From Diplolepis rosae (Eukaryota; Arthropoda; Insecta; Hymenoptera; Diplolepididae): 64,000 bases of DNA. The notes under the pieces were generated by a model that saw only the letters and a list, made by a program, of their open reading frames with translations, was not told where the DNA came from and searched no databases. A program made the position numbers and the translations under genes. Each line of letters opens with the position of its first letter. Positions within the stretch are counted from its first letter, which is position 1. Positions 49,955 through 61,515 of this stretch are shown piece by piece. Where the stretch lies: contig JAPYXD010000753.1 in the NCBI GenBank assembly GCA_030998225.1, positions 2,418,001 through 2,482,000 on the forward strand. Direction: 5' to 3'.

Positions 49955-50530
49955 CACTGGGTACAGTCAATCTGAAAATTCGCCAATCTTTATAATGATT
50001 TATAAAATCGACAAAAACAGATCTATGAATAATTCCTACGAATTATGAAGGAGGTTTGCAAGCGAACTTTAGAAAAAAATATTTCAAGTTGAAATTATTT
50101 ACTTAAAAAAAGTTATTTAGATTTTAATATTTTCTTTTCTCTTCACAAAATAATTGTAATTCTTATATTTAATTCTAACAATCAAGGCTTCATTTTACAC
50201 TCCAAACGATTCCCTGCAATTCTATTTGGATGAGTTTCATTGAAAAAATTTTGTTTAGAAATTATACACTTATTATTGTTATAAACAATGATAGTTTAAA
50301 TTTTAATAAAACTCATCCAAATACAATTGCAGAGATTCCTTCAAAAAGTTAAATGAGGCCTTGATCTTTAGAATTAAATAAGAATTGTAATTTTTTTGTG
50401 AAGCGAAAACAAAAAATAAAAATCTAAATAGATCCTTCATAATTCGTAGGAATTAATAATCGATCTATTTTTGTCAATTTTATAAATCATTATAAAAATT
50501 GGCGAATTTTGAGATTGACTGTACCGAGTG
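49955..50530. mobile_element. Foldback element with CACT ends, ~290 bp arms
   Basis: Starts CACTGGGTACAGTCAATCT and ends AGATTGACTGTACCGAGTG. Arms include AATTCCTACGAATTATGAAGG and TTATAATGATTTATAAAAT in both orientations and meet in the middle near 50,245. Flanking dinucleotides TG and TA differ. The terminal CACT matches the CACTCAG MITE family. Confidence 0.88.
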
Positions 50531-51568
50531 TAGATCCTTAATGAAATAATTACATTTTTCCGGTTCCCGAGCATTTTAACTCCAATCGACGATTGGGAAA
50601 CGGTAGTCTGATGAAGGTGTTACCCAAGGGTTAGATGATTTTGGTGGAAAATCGTTCTACTAGAATGGTTTACCCTTCATAAAGATGGCTGGAGAGGGTC
50701 AGTCTGACATTGTACGGGTTGCAAGGTATTCGACAGTGACTCGACGTAGTTAGCAACTCGCTTGGGTAACTCAATTCCACGGACTGACGCTTCCACTCGG
50801 AACTACATATTCATGTAAATACCAATTATTTCCTGTGGTTGTGACGACGACAGTATCGATTTCTGCTTGCATTGATCTGTCTGGCGAATCCTAGGCTAGA
50901 TTGGCTATCAATCCCAAGACACGTCAAAGTTCGATGGCATGATTCTCTTGCATAGTTTATTCAAAGTTTAAATATGAATATCCCGATAAAGAGCAGTTCC
51001 AATTCAACAAGATAACTTCTTCATTTATTCACTTGTTGCCAATTTGCATGAAGCACTAAAGCATTATATAATCAATAGATGAACGTTACTTTAAATATTT
51101 AAATGCAAATTCACTAATTTTGCTATGTTGTAACAAGTGAATTAAAAATATTCATTTAATCGCAAATATTCCTTATCACAAACAAAGTTTAAATTGTGAT
51201 CTAGTTTGCGACATTTTTTGATAAAGCCTTAGATTGGTTTGCCTGTGTGACGTAAATCTTGGCGGGAAAATTCAAATTTTCTAATTAAGAGAATTTTTAA
51301 TTTCTGTAAACATGTATTTATATGTGTAAATTATTATTTTCAATATGAGAATTAAGATGAATTTCATATAAAATATATGTGTGTGCGCTAGGTTACTTTC
51401 TCGAGAATTCGTTTTTTGAGGTTAAGTTCTGACATAGAAAGTAATATATCATAACATACTTCAAAATATTTTAAGACTGAGAAGATCAGTTAAGTTTCAT
51501 AAATTTTTTAGATATAAATAAATAAGATAAAAAATATTTTTTTAAAAGCGATTTAATGAATTAACTTC
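50531..51568. other. Unique intronic sequence
   Basis: A GC-balanced stretch at ~50,570-50,940 followed by AT-rich sequence. No exon with paired splice sites was found. Confidence 0.4.
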
Positions 51569-51843
51569 AAGCCATGGAACAATCTGGTCACGTGACTAGA
51601 TTCCTACTTTAGCGGCATTTTAGTTTGTGTAACTCCATTACTACAAAAACTAAGTTAGGTAACTACAACTTTTTAAAATAAAAAAAATCCACTAAAATAT
51701 GTCTGCCTGGTCATAAATATTTACAAATATAAAAAAAAATTCTTTGAAAAAAATTAATTTCATAATTATAAACGTTTCTGACCAGACAGACCTCTCTTAG
51801 TGCATTTTATTTAGTCACGTGACTAGGTTGGTCCAGGCCTTAA
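51569..51843. mobile_element. Foldback element, GTCACGTGACTA ends
   Basis: Outer segments GGTCACGTGACTAGATTCC and the inverse TTTAGTCACGTGACTAGG pair. Inner segments GTCTGCCTGGTCA and the inverse TGACCAGACAGAC pair. Related to the element at 31,881. Confidence 0.75.
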
Positions 51844-51847
51844 GGCT

Positions 51848-52168
51848 ATTTATGACTCATCCAATCCCTACCTTACTGACGCTTTTTTCGTCCTTCGCAT
51901 TTCCACATTAATTGAGATATGAAGTTGAAACTTCGGGTAATTAAGTGAAAATCAGTAAAGAACGTTTTTATCTGGCCCTAAATTTTTATAATTATAAAAA
52001 AATCGTCATAAAAATAAATTTGTTTATATTTGTCAATATTTAGGAGCAGATGAAAGTTCCTTAGTGATTTTTACCTAATTACTCAAAGTTACAACTTGAT
52101 ATCTCAATTAGTGTGAAAATGCGGACGAAAAAAAGTGTCGTTGAGGTAGGGGTCGGGTAAGTCATACA
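51848..52168. mobile_element. Foldback element, ~145 bp arms
   Basis: GACTCATCCAATCCCTACC and TTTTTTCGTCC begin the left arm. The right arm read backwards gives GACTTACCCGACCCCTACC and TTTTTTTCGTCC. AATTGAGATAT and AAAATCA(G/C)TAA(A/G)GAAC pair further in. It lies immediately beside the preceding foldback. Confidence 0.88.
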
Positions 52169-52880
52169 TGATCTTATCGTCATTGATCAACCGTACCACA
52201 TGACCTCAGTAATAGCAATCACAGACTGTAAGGTTACCAAAAATTAATAACTAAAATAAATTTTCAGTAACCAACAAACCTGAGTAAAAAAGAAAAGGAA
52301 GCCTTTTTGGTACAGAAAATCCATTTTATTTATTGCTTGTCGAATGGCCTTAATGATTAATTATAATCACCGACATCGAGTGGTTCGGTTGATCAATTAG
52401 TGAATCTAGCTGATTTTTGGAATGAATATTCATTGAACATGCCTCTTCCGTTCAGGATGCCAGATCTATTTTATTTTCATTTTTCGCACTTTTATAACTA
52501 AATGAACTATCGAAAATAGGCCAAAAAATTCCTTTTTTTTTTTAAAAATAGGTGCCATTTTGCTTCATTTCAAAATTTTGGAAAACATATATCCCCAACG
52601 AAAGCCAACACGCTACTGATTAAAACTGTGTTGCACTTTTTTGTTTCAATCGACCTGGGATGCTAAAATCATGGTCACATTTTGGCTCAAACTTTCCGAC
52701 AAAGTCACGTTCGAGGACGACTATACCGCAAAATTTTTTTTCGAAATTTTCATGTAAATATATTTTTTATCTTGAAAAAAAAACGAACATCATGCAAAAA
52801 AATCATTGTGATATCTTTTGCCATTCTATAGAAAAAAAAATGTTGAATTTTGGCCCGAAAATCAAGTCACAAAGTGGAAG
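52169..52880. other. AT-rich intronic sequence
   Basis: No gene recognised. 52,185-52,206 (GATCAACCGTACCACATGACC) is a degraded arm of the GGCCATNGATC family. Open frames here are short and lack domains. Confidence 0.4.
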
Positions 52881-53447
52881 TCCCGGGGGGGGGGAGGTTT
52901 ATTTGATGAAAAAAGGCATGTTTTTAAAAATTTTTTTTTGGCGATACAGATAGTGTTAGTTCATTCAGTCAATTTCCATGTAATAATGCAACTTTTGAAC
53001 AATAATTGCCTGAATTTTCATTGCAAAATATTGAAAATTGAGCGAGTGACAGTAAATTTCCGGAGACGCCTCGAACAAAAGGTTGTTTTGCGGTGTACAT
53101 TATTACTTGCAACAGAATCATTTGAAACAAAAAAATCAAAGTGCATTTGTTAAAGGAGATGTTTCTCGAGGTAACCCTGGGAGGATTTTTATTTCGATTT
53201 TTCAATTTTTCATAGCACTTGGAAGCCAAAAAACTGATTTTCGCTAAAAAAAATGAGCTAATTTGTTATTGTAAATTTAACGATTATTAAAATAAACAAA
53301 AAAGCTCTCAGGAATACCTGGCGAATTATGTTAATTTTCCTCCGATCGACATGAAATTTTGACACAATATTCTTGAGATATTATGCAATCATTTCTTTAA
53401 AAATTTTTAATGCAACAATAAAAGCTTAAATCCCCCCCCCCCCCCCC
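52881..53447. repeat. Segment bounded by poly-G and poly-C runs
   Basis: G10 at 52,885-52,894 and C16 at 53,432-53,447 lie as inverse ends, followed inward by TTTATTTGATG and, inverted, TTTAAGCTTTTATTG. This suggests a G-tract-ended inverted-repeat element whose ends have expanded. No target duplication can be read through the homopolymers. Confidence 0.4.
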
Positions 53448-53448
53448 A

Positions 53449-54359
53449 AGGGGACTTTGCCGGTCCTAAATCTGGATTCGGCGCTACGTCACTTTTATGC
53501 CTCACAAAATCTCTAACTCTGGACGAAATGATTTCAAATTTTTACCATATTTTTCGAACATACTCAGGGTCACTCGATCCAAATTTCGATACATTTGGAC
53601 CATTGAAAAAAAAATTAAAAATAATATACAACAGTTTATTGTTCTGAAAATATGGCAATCTTTGGTACCAAGGGTTTTTAAAAATACTGATTTACGATTT
53701 TTACTGACCTTCTGAACTTATGTCCTGAATTCGTTCATCTTTTCTCAGGGTTAACAAATCAATCTCTAATGGTATCCACGATAAATTGTACCAAAGATTT
53801 CTATATTTTCAAAACCATAAATAATATGCTATTTTTTAAGTTTCTCCCCTTTGTATTTTTACAAGGAAAAATTTGTTGTACATTCTTAATTTTCTGTAAA
53901 ATTAGCTATTTCAGACCAATTCTATAGTCTCATACGTGCAATGTTTTTACATCATTTTGTATCACAATGTTTACCCGTCACACGGGCCATTTTTTAAGTT
54001 TTTTCCCTTGTATTTTTATAGAAATAAATTCACTGATGAGGACTCCAATCTGAGTCGAAACGTTTAAAAACATGAAAATTTGAGTTACATTTTTTCTGGA
54101 CCCTAAAGCCAACTAAGAACATCAACAATATTTGAATATTATTATCACTAAAGGGTCGATACAAGTGCTAATCATTGTTATATATTATTTTCAATTTTTT
54201 CCCAATGGTCCAAATGTACTTAGATTTGAATAGAGTAACCCTGAGTGTGTTCCAAAAATACGGTAAACATTTTAAATAATTTGGTTCAGAGTTACAGATT
54301 TTGTGAGGCATGAAAGTGACGTAGCGCCTAATCCGGGTTTTGACCCGGCAAAGTCTCCT
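53449..54359. mobile_element. Foldback element, AAGGGGACTTTGCCGG ends
   Basis: The left arm (AAGGGGACTTTGCCGG, GGCGCTACGTCACTTTTATG, CCTCACAAAATCT, CATTTGGACCATTG) is mirrored at 54,170-54,362 (CAATGGTCCAAATG, CATGAAAGTGACGTAGCGCC, CCCGGCAAAGTCTCCTT). Arms are ~190 bp. The right end abuts TTAA. On the left TTAA is not visible because of the C16 run. Confidence 0.88.
54033..54062 (+). ncRNA. Hammerhead-ribozyme-like core (degenerate)
   Basis: CTGATGA, a GACTC / GAGTC stem with loop CAATCT, then GAAAC reproduces the order of the hammerhead catalytic core (CUGAUGA, stem II, GAAA). One extra G sits between CTGATGA and the stem, and no convincing stem I, stem III or cleavage site was found. Such cores are known in Penelope-like and other retroelements. 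This could be a decayed remnant or coincidence. Confidence 0.3.
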
Positions 54360-54744
54360 TAAATGAACACTGAATTGTTGCAAATAAGCAAAGCTTGTGA
54401 GTTCCATACTGATAGGAGTTTATGAATGTATAGATTGGTCACTAGATATAATAGACTCTGTCGTATCTGATATCGTTAAACGGTACTATCCTCCATTAGT
54501 TGCCTCCCAAAGCATAAGGCAATATCAGTCGTCTTTCTAACACGATGTTGGGAGGGTTAATGTAACTAAACTCAGACCGTTGGGAACTATTTGCTAATAG
54601 ATGCCACAACATACCCCCATTAGGCCGTAGGGACATTCCGTCGCTTGATATCGCATCGGCGATTCTGGTTCAAATTACGGACTCATCTGAGCCTCTGTTA
54701 ATTACGTTAATTGCGATCTTAATAAAGAATGCTGAGTAAAAATC
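54360..54744. other. Unique sequence
   Basis: No element or exon recognised between the foldback and the hAT-type element. Confidence 0.45.
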
Positions 54745-55686
54745 GATTACTCCAGTGGCGTAGTTACTGGGGGTGTTGCAGGTGGCAATCATCGGGGCCC
54801 CCTAACTCCAGGGCCCCCAAATTCCTAGGGCATCTATAAATTGGCCCTTCCACTTAAATTTTCGATTTTTAATTTTATTGTATTGATTTTATTATATATT
54901 TTAAACTTTGAATGTAGATATATATATATATGTGAAATATATATATTTCAAATTTGTCCACTATAATTCCGTTTCTCGACTGTTAATTTCTTAGTAGTAG
55001 CTGCTCGTTGGTATATCGATGCCACTTATGTTGATAAAATTAATAATTTTCAACTTCTTTGTAAAATAGTTAAAATTTTTTTTTTAATGTATAAAATAAA
55101 ACATTCAAACTATCAATGTCAATTAGAAATTACAAATTTGACTACGATTTGTTTTTAATATTAATAATTGTGACATAGCTTCCAGTTATGTTTCTTATTG
55201 CAAATTTTGAAACATTGTCTTTTAAGAATAATTTAATTGCATCTCTAAAAGGTTGAATTAATCCAATTATAGCAACTTTATTTGGTCCTTTTCGATCTTG
55301 TATATATCTAAGAATTTTTCGTTCTATTAATGTAATAAAGGCAATTCTGATTAAAATTAGAATTAATTGAATTAAATTTAAAATTAAATAGTTTATAAGA
55401 TAATGTTTAATTTTTAATAAAAATTATAAAATTTTATACATGAATTTTAAAATTCATTGCACTAATCTGCCATATTAAATATAATTTATAATATTTAAAT
55501 TATTTATTTAATTTTGAAGATTAATACTTTATTGTAACTTAAAATTATAAAAATAAGTTAATTTTAAACTTTTAGATTCATAATCTAATAATAGAATTTT
55601 ATTTCTTTTTTATATTAGATTTAATTAATATTATGTATATATATATAATAAATATTATTTATTTCATAAAATATCAAAAATTTTAG

Positions 55687-56645
55687 TGCACTGTGAGAAA
55701 TCGGCTTTGGTTCCTGTGCACATAGCACATAAATTTTTTGTACAGTAGTTGCCTTGACCAAAAAAGTTGAGAGAAGCTACTACTTTTATAGTTATCATGA
55801 CAGTAATTTGGACTTTTTTGTGTATTCGGTTGTTGTGACCAAAGTTGATGATTAGAATGAGCTTTATACGTACCCCAACGGTTAGTACACGTACATTTTC
55901 TTTATGTGTACTGCCAAGCTCCTTTGGTTACTACAACCGCAGCGTTCGCTGTTGCGCTAGACAAATCAAGTATAACTTTCATTGAAAGATATGCAGCCTA
56001 AGCTGAATCCTGTCAATTCTCGTTCTCGATTCCTTGACTATATTTCACCGTGCCAAGCATTATCAAGTAAATAATTCTATTATAAATATAGGTTGACAAT
56101 TCTTTCTAAATGATAAACGATTTTGTTCGGGGACAATGCAATGCGTTCCAATTTTGCTGTCTCGTCGTATTTTGTCAAAACTATAGTCAGTCAAAAAAAG
56201 TTTATGGTGATGAAAAAAGTGACAATTTTTTAACTTAATCGACGAAAGTTATCATAAATATCATTATACCGGATTATTTTTCTTAGATCTTTTCGGTGAA
56301 ACTTTATTTTTTCTAATCAAATTGAATTTGTATTTTGATAACTAAGAGAACCATACCTATAACCTCAAAAATAATTTTGGCTGGGTATTTACTGTCCGTA
56401 GACTTAGTCATTTTAACTAAACTCTATGCGCGGCTTTACGATGGACTTTGGTTCCTACAACCGCAGCGCTATGGTATTTCAAGTACCAGAATCGTGGTCT
56501 CAGTAACGTTCCTTGCAGTTGGAGTAAACACTTTTCAAATGTATGACAGCCACTACCATGATTGTCATGAGAACTTTAACATTTTTGTAAAGACGATTTT
56601 AACAAAAAAACTTTGGTCAGTGAAACCTAAAATTTCTCTCTGTGT
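55687..56645. mobile_element. Nested inverted-repeat element inside the hAT element
   Basis: GCACTGTGAGAAATCGGC near 55,689 has an inverse counterpart (ATTTCTCTCTGTGTGC) near 56,632. Further in, TTTGGTTACTACAACCGCAG (55,924) and TTTGGTTCCTACAACCGCAG (56,446) are direct repeats. The open frame at 56,335-56,679 spans these repeats and shows no known domain. Confidence 0.5.
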
Positions 56646-57185
56646 GCAAGAACACTTATATATATATAAATTACATTAAATAACTTAATTTAAAGTAATG
56701 ATTTTTTAAATCATATATAGTATATTTCTTTTTACTTTTAATGGATATTATTAATATAAATTTAAATTATATATAATTAATTTCTAAAATTAATACACTT
56801 TTCTGTCATAATAATTAATAATAATAATTAATGATAATTAATGATAGTAAATTTAGTTTACTTAATTTATTACATCAAAATAATCCTTTAGTCAGGCATA
56901 TCATTAATTATAAGTAAATTATTCAATAAATAAATATTAAATAAATTATATATACTTCTGACCAAGTTTTTGTTTGACATCTTCGATTTTTTTTGTGAAT
57001 GTTATTTTGTAACGACAGGTAATTTGAAAATATTTATTTCATTGATTAATTTTATGCATTTATTATTTTTAACATTTTTATAAACTTGCTTAATTTATAT
57101 AGTCAAATAATTTTCAAATGAAATATTTTGGATGATCTGAAGAGGATGACATATTGTCTTCGAAACTTTGTCAGGAATTAGTATA

Positions 57186-57367
57186 TTATGTGCCTAGGCA
57201 CACAATGAGGGTGATTGCGTGACGAGCGACAATGTTCGCAGGAGATCGAAGCCAAGGCGTAGTCGAGGCGTAGCTAAGGCAAAGCCGAGACAAAGCCGAG
57301 GCGCGATCAGTCCTGCGAACATTGTCGCGAGTCTCGCAATGTCCCGAATTGTGTGCATTGGCACATA
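57186..57367. repeat. GC-rich palindrome with AAGCCGAG words
   Basis: GCGACAATGTTCGCAGGA at 57,226-57,243 and its exact inverse at 57,311-57,328 enclose a purine-rich tract of AAGGCGTAG and AAGCCGAGAC repeats. Outer arms (TGTGCC and GCACACAAT, with inverse ATTGTGTGC and GGCACA) extend pairing to ~70 bp. Far more GC-rich than the flanks. Confidence 0.88.
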
Positions 57368-57604
57368 TTCTATTTTATGTGACTGTGGTGCGGATACGAG
57401 TTTTTATGCGTACATTGGAATCTAATCTAGTACTTATTGTAGTTGTTTGCTGCGCTAGTCGTACGAAGCGGGCGCAAATTGGCGACTAGTCCCGGCCATT
57501 TTGATTTTATCGGTCTTGTGTAGTAGTCAGTGCTAACGCTGTACGAAGAAGAACTGAGAAGAAGAAGAATAAGAAATAGATTGCGTTCCGCTGTAAGACT
57601 ATAA

Positions 57605-57616
57605 TGCGCATGCGCA
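57605..57616. promoter_or_regulatory. NRF-1-type palindrome TGCGCATGCGCA
   Basis: A perfect match to the NRF-1 / erect-wing consensus, set in a CpG-richer stretch (57,440-57,720) inside the hAT element. It may be a decayed transposon promoter. No transcription unit is visible next to it. Confidence 0.4.
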
Positions 57617-57865
57617 GTTCAATTTCTACATTGTATTCCTCTGTAACGGAATATACAACATTGCTTTACTCTCAGATGTAACGGAAAAACGAGTTTCCGC
57701 GGCTGAGGCACATAAAATAAATTGGAGTACAATATCTATATAGTCCGAGGTTGGTCATTTCCCTTTTTCTAATGAAATATATATTGAGATTTTTATTACT
57801 TAGGGGGGCCCCAAAGAAATTTTCCATCTGGTCCCGCAAGGTGAAGCTACACCACTGGATTGCTC

Positions 57866-59261
57866 ACTAGAGACGAAGTCGCTTACGTCAATATGTTTGA
57901 ACGGATAAGAAATTTTGATTCTTCTTAATGCGCATTTTGCATTCTTTTCAATCATTCCCTATTCGTTATTCAATTTAAGTATGAAAATGGATAAAAAAAG
58001 GAAATCGAATGACCAACGGACTCGGAAGGATTAGGAAGCATAGAAAAAGTATTGAAACGAATAGCTGTGAATAGCTCGCGAATTCAAACGGATAAGGTTT
58101 CAAACCTTTTATTCACAGTAGGAAATTCAAATTCTTTTTATTGGAAAGAAATTCCTTGGAGTGAGAAGTAATGAAATTAAATGAATTGTATCTTAAAATA
58201 TTATTTCAATTGAAACTTCACGATATGATCCATAAAATTATATATCATCTGCAATTTCGAATTCACATTTTATAGTCCAAGGGTAATTGTACCAAGAAAC
58301 CAGATTTACTTTAAAATCATAGTCAAACTGGAACTCTTGATTACTTTTCTCTTCGTGACTATCAGTATTGAATCAGTCCGGGGAGGAAGAAGAAAATAAA
58401 AAGGAAGGATCCCGCCGTGTGGAATCAATCAGGTAATGGCCTCTTCTCTTCTGCTCCACCCGGAAGTGTCGAGTTCATTGAACCGGAGGTTTAAAGATAT
58501 TTTTTGCTTCAAGTTGCAAACTTTAAATAACTCAAGACACATCCCTCACTTTTATCAGATGACAGGATTAATTTTGACGGGTTTTATGGCAATTTTTTAG
58601 TTCACTAAAAGATCAAAAACAAATGTTTAATCGATCTAGCAGCAAATGAGTATTATCACAATAAAAGGTTCCGAGGTGATAAAGTCATCAATTTATTTTC
58701 TGATATCTTTTACTTTCTGGAAGTGGTTCTCTTCTAAACTATGTCCTGTCAACCGGAAAAGGTGATTGTCAAGAGGGGCCAAGTTTAGTGAATAATCCAG
58801 ACGAGGGAGAACTTCCCAACATAAGTTAAAGATTGTTTTTTGGGTCGTGAGAGAAACATCTGGTCAAGTTTTATCCCATGCAGGAGGATTTTTATGAATT
58901 TTAAGAATTCTAATTGTCGACCTTATTCATCCTTTTTTTGTTTTTTGGTTCATCTGCTGTCTAAAAGACAATTTCGCTGAATTCAGGAAAATCATCATTC
59001 TAACTTATTTATCTTAACACTTCCTCAACCCTGAATTATCCCAAGACTTGCGTTTCAAAACGAACTTTTCAATGTTCTCTGCGTAAATTCGGATTGCCGA
59101 TTTTTGTCGATAACAGTCACAAGACCAGGATCGGCTTCAAATATAATTAAAAGTACGAAATGATTTGTAAATCATCACCTCCAAATATTTTGAGCAAATC
59201 CTTTTAAGTGTTTGAGGGCATCTGATAGTTGAGCAAAGCAGCGAAGTCATGTGAACAACTT
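57866..59261. other. Unique intronic sequence
   Basis: No exon with matching splice sites and no repeat arms recognised in this stretch. Confidence 0.4.
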
Positions 59262-59511
59262 GTTCCAGTTTCTACATCTTTACGCAAAAAATTCAAAAAT
59301 TTCAATTTTAAAATTTAGGAAATTGTAGAGAAGACGAAAATGGACGTAAATAAACTACTTTTGACCAAAAAAAATTTCCCACTAGATTTTGCTAAAATTG
59401 AACTTTTTATTTATTTTTTAAACCAGAATTTGTCTATTTACGTCCGTTTTTATCTTCTCTATCATTCCTCAAATTTTGGAAACAAAATTCTATCTATTTT
59501 GTAGAAAAATA
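59262..59511. mobile_element. Foldback element, ~90 bp arms
   Basis: AAATTGTAGAGAAGACGAAAA, then TGGACGTAAATA, is mirrored by TATTTACGTCCGTTTTTATC, then TTCTCTATCATT. Outer CTACA ends pair (59,272 and 59,500). Confidence 0.75.
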
Positions 59512-59695
59512 CGTAAAAAAATCATTTAGGACCGAATTTCTGCTTCAAGGGGCCCCTAATGTAGATATAATTTATCACAACATAACCTGCCAAATGCAAA
59601 TATTATTGGATGAAATAAAGATTGAATTATTTGTGTTGAATTTTCAAAAAGTTTATTCTATATTTTTTTTTAGCAGAATTTTTGTTGACTAGTTT

Positions 59696-59776
59696 TTTTT
59701 TGGCTGGTTGGGGGCGTCTTTGAGGCCGGGGCCCTAAAGAACTGCTTATTTTGCTTATGCATAAATCCGGCTCTGA
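59696..59776. mobile_element. Right end of a hAT-like element
   Basis: Read in reverse the end is CAGAGCCGGATTTATGCATA, then AGCAAAATAAGCAG and GGGCCCCGGCC, the style of terminus found in hAT elements. A GGGGCCCC block near 59,552 may be the decayed opposite end. No complete partner or target duplication was found. Confidence 0.6.
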
Positions 59777-59785
59777 AATAATTCA

Positions 59786-59882
59786 AAAATTATTAACTAA
59801 AATGGACTTTCTATAACAAACATACCTTTTTCGCTCTGATGTTTACGACTGTTATAGACAATCCATTTTAGTGAATAATTTT
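59786..59882. repeat. Short hairpin, ~45 bp arms
   Basis: AAAAATTATTAACTAAAATGG, then ACTTTCTATAACA, is mirrored by TGTTATAGACAATCCATTTT, then AGTGAATAATTTTT. The loop is short. Confidence 0.85.
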
Positions 59883-61515
59883 TCAATAACCTTACAGACA
59901 ATTTTTCAGATAGTTATAATCATAACGACATAAAATGACTAATACTGTGTATTTAAAATGATTTCACCTTCTAATGAATCAAAGAATAGTAAATAAGAGA
60001 AAAAAAAGTAGTGAATTAAAAGAGATTAAAAATTTTTAATCTCAAAGCTGCTTTGTGGAATCTAAAAGTATTCACAAAAATATTATCGTTGGCGTTCATA
60101 GAAAGGGTTTTATTTTAAAAGTCAACCTATTCCGTAAAGTGGAATTAAAAACCCGAGGACAAAAGAGGGATGAAAAAAATTCATTAATAATTACTTCACT
60201 AATAGACGTAAAAATTTACCAATACATTTCAATGCAATCCTTCTTACATTTTTTAAATATAAACACTTTTTCAAATATTTCATTAAATTTTTATATAAAC
60301 TACACACAATGTATAAAATATGAACATAGTAGCAAGTAAATAGCTTTAAATTACCTTTTGAAACAAAAAATAATCAAAACACATCCACTGAACTATTCTT
60401 AGTGACTCAAGGCAAATATCCTCCATAAAATCGGGAAAAAAGCCGTTAGGCGTAAATTCTCAAAAACAAATTTGGCAAAGGCCATTCTCAAAAATAAATT
60501 TTTTTAAAAAATAATAAATTTACACGTCAAAATCAAATTCGAACCCGTGTCACTACAAACTCAAATTCATCTCAAAGTCCAAACAAAAATATAATTCGAA
60601 AATTCAAAACCGTTCGAATTCTCACATTACAAAAAACGACCAAATTTCGACCAAAAAACTTTCCTAGAATTAACGAGTATGAGCGGTTTCAAATTCTTGA
60701 AATTTACGCGTTTTAGTAACAAATCGATTGCCACAAACCTAATAGAATAATTCGACCCTGCCATTTTTCAATTTAACCTAGAAATTTAAAATAGGTTTTA
60801 AATTTCCAAAATTTCGTTAAATTCAATAGCACTTTGTAAATCATTTACAAAAGGCGCAGACAAGGATGAAGTTGTAAAAGGGGAATAGGATATCGACGCT
60901 GAGTAGAAAGGGGTTTTAGCTAATTGGTATCTGGGTGGTGTGAAAGCCAAGTCGTAGGAGGCAGTGGGAAACGAGATCCAGTCAAATTCGCTTAAAAGTT
61001 AGTCGACTCGCGACATCTGGGCCTGCGTGGCAAAGCCGCAGAGCTACTTTCCCATCTCGTGGTTTGAAAACTGCGTTATCAGGAGCAGGTTGCTCTGGCT
61101 ACACCCCTGCCAAAGGGCCTGAGTCCTGAGCCGGAAAACCGGGAACCGGAATGCTCTCGGCGTCCCAAAACAATATAGTGGCGTTCGCTAACTTCCTGGT
61201 GACCTCGACTAACTAGACTCACTGAGGGTAATAGTTAACTACGTTAGACCACTCTCAGGGAACCAAAGCCAAAGCCACTTCGCGCTTCCTCGTCGACAAT
61301 GGAGGCCAAACTCCGAAAACAGAAAGTCCTTGATTATTTAATGAGCCACTGCGTAAGGTACTTGCATTGTCAATTATTCCACTGTACGCGCAATCCCATC
61401 TAATCCGCCTTTAGATACCAACAGAGAAGCTACCCTCCACTAATGTGTTCATCTTCCTGATTGTTCTTGAGTTTTAACGCGAGTCTGATTATTCCAGAAT
61501 AGAACTGTGACTTAC
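59883..61515. other. Intronic sequence downstream of exon A
   Basis: The part at 60,640-60,705 (CCAAATTTCGACCAAAAAAC, CCTAGAATTAACGAGTATGAG) is a diverged inverted copy of the 62-64 kb spacer repeat. The part from ~60,850 to 61,430 is unusually GC-rich and non-repetitive for this window and lies just downstream of the exon A donor. No frame with splice sites was found in it. Confidence 0.5.

Larger units (their letters stand above)
54753..57857. mobile_element. hAT-type element, 3.1 kb, no transposase left
   Basis: Ends CAGTGGCGTAGTTACTGGGG and, inverted, CAGTGGTGTAGCTTCACC are typical of the hAT CAGTGGCGTAG terminus. Both are followed inwards by a GGGGCCCC-type block. The flanks GATTACTC (54,745-54,752) and GATTGCTC (57,858-57,865) form an 8-bp duplication with one mismatch, the hAT length. 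The size fits a full element, but no hAT transposase frame survives. The interior is AT-rich and contains at least two nested inverted-repeat elements. Confidence 0.85.
38505..61515 (-). other. Inferred ~23 kb intron between exons A and B
   Basis: Consensus donor and acceptor lie at its two ends and the flanking exons share phase 1. It contains at least a dozen foldback or TIR elements, a hAT-type element and TTAA elements. Unless the 27-nt microexon at 43,202 is used, exon A splices directly to exon B. Confidence 0.65.

Noticed and set aside
52660..53153. Overlapping plus-strand frames near the poly-G run
   Set aside because: No domain; they span repeat boundaries and homopolymers.
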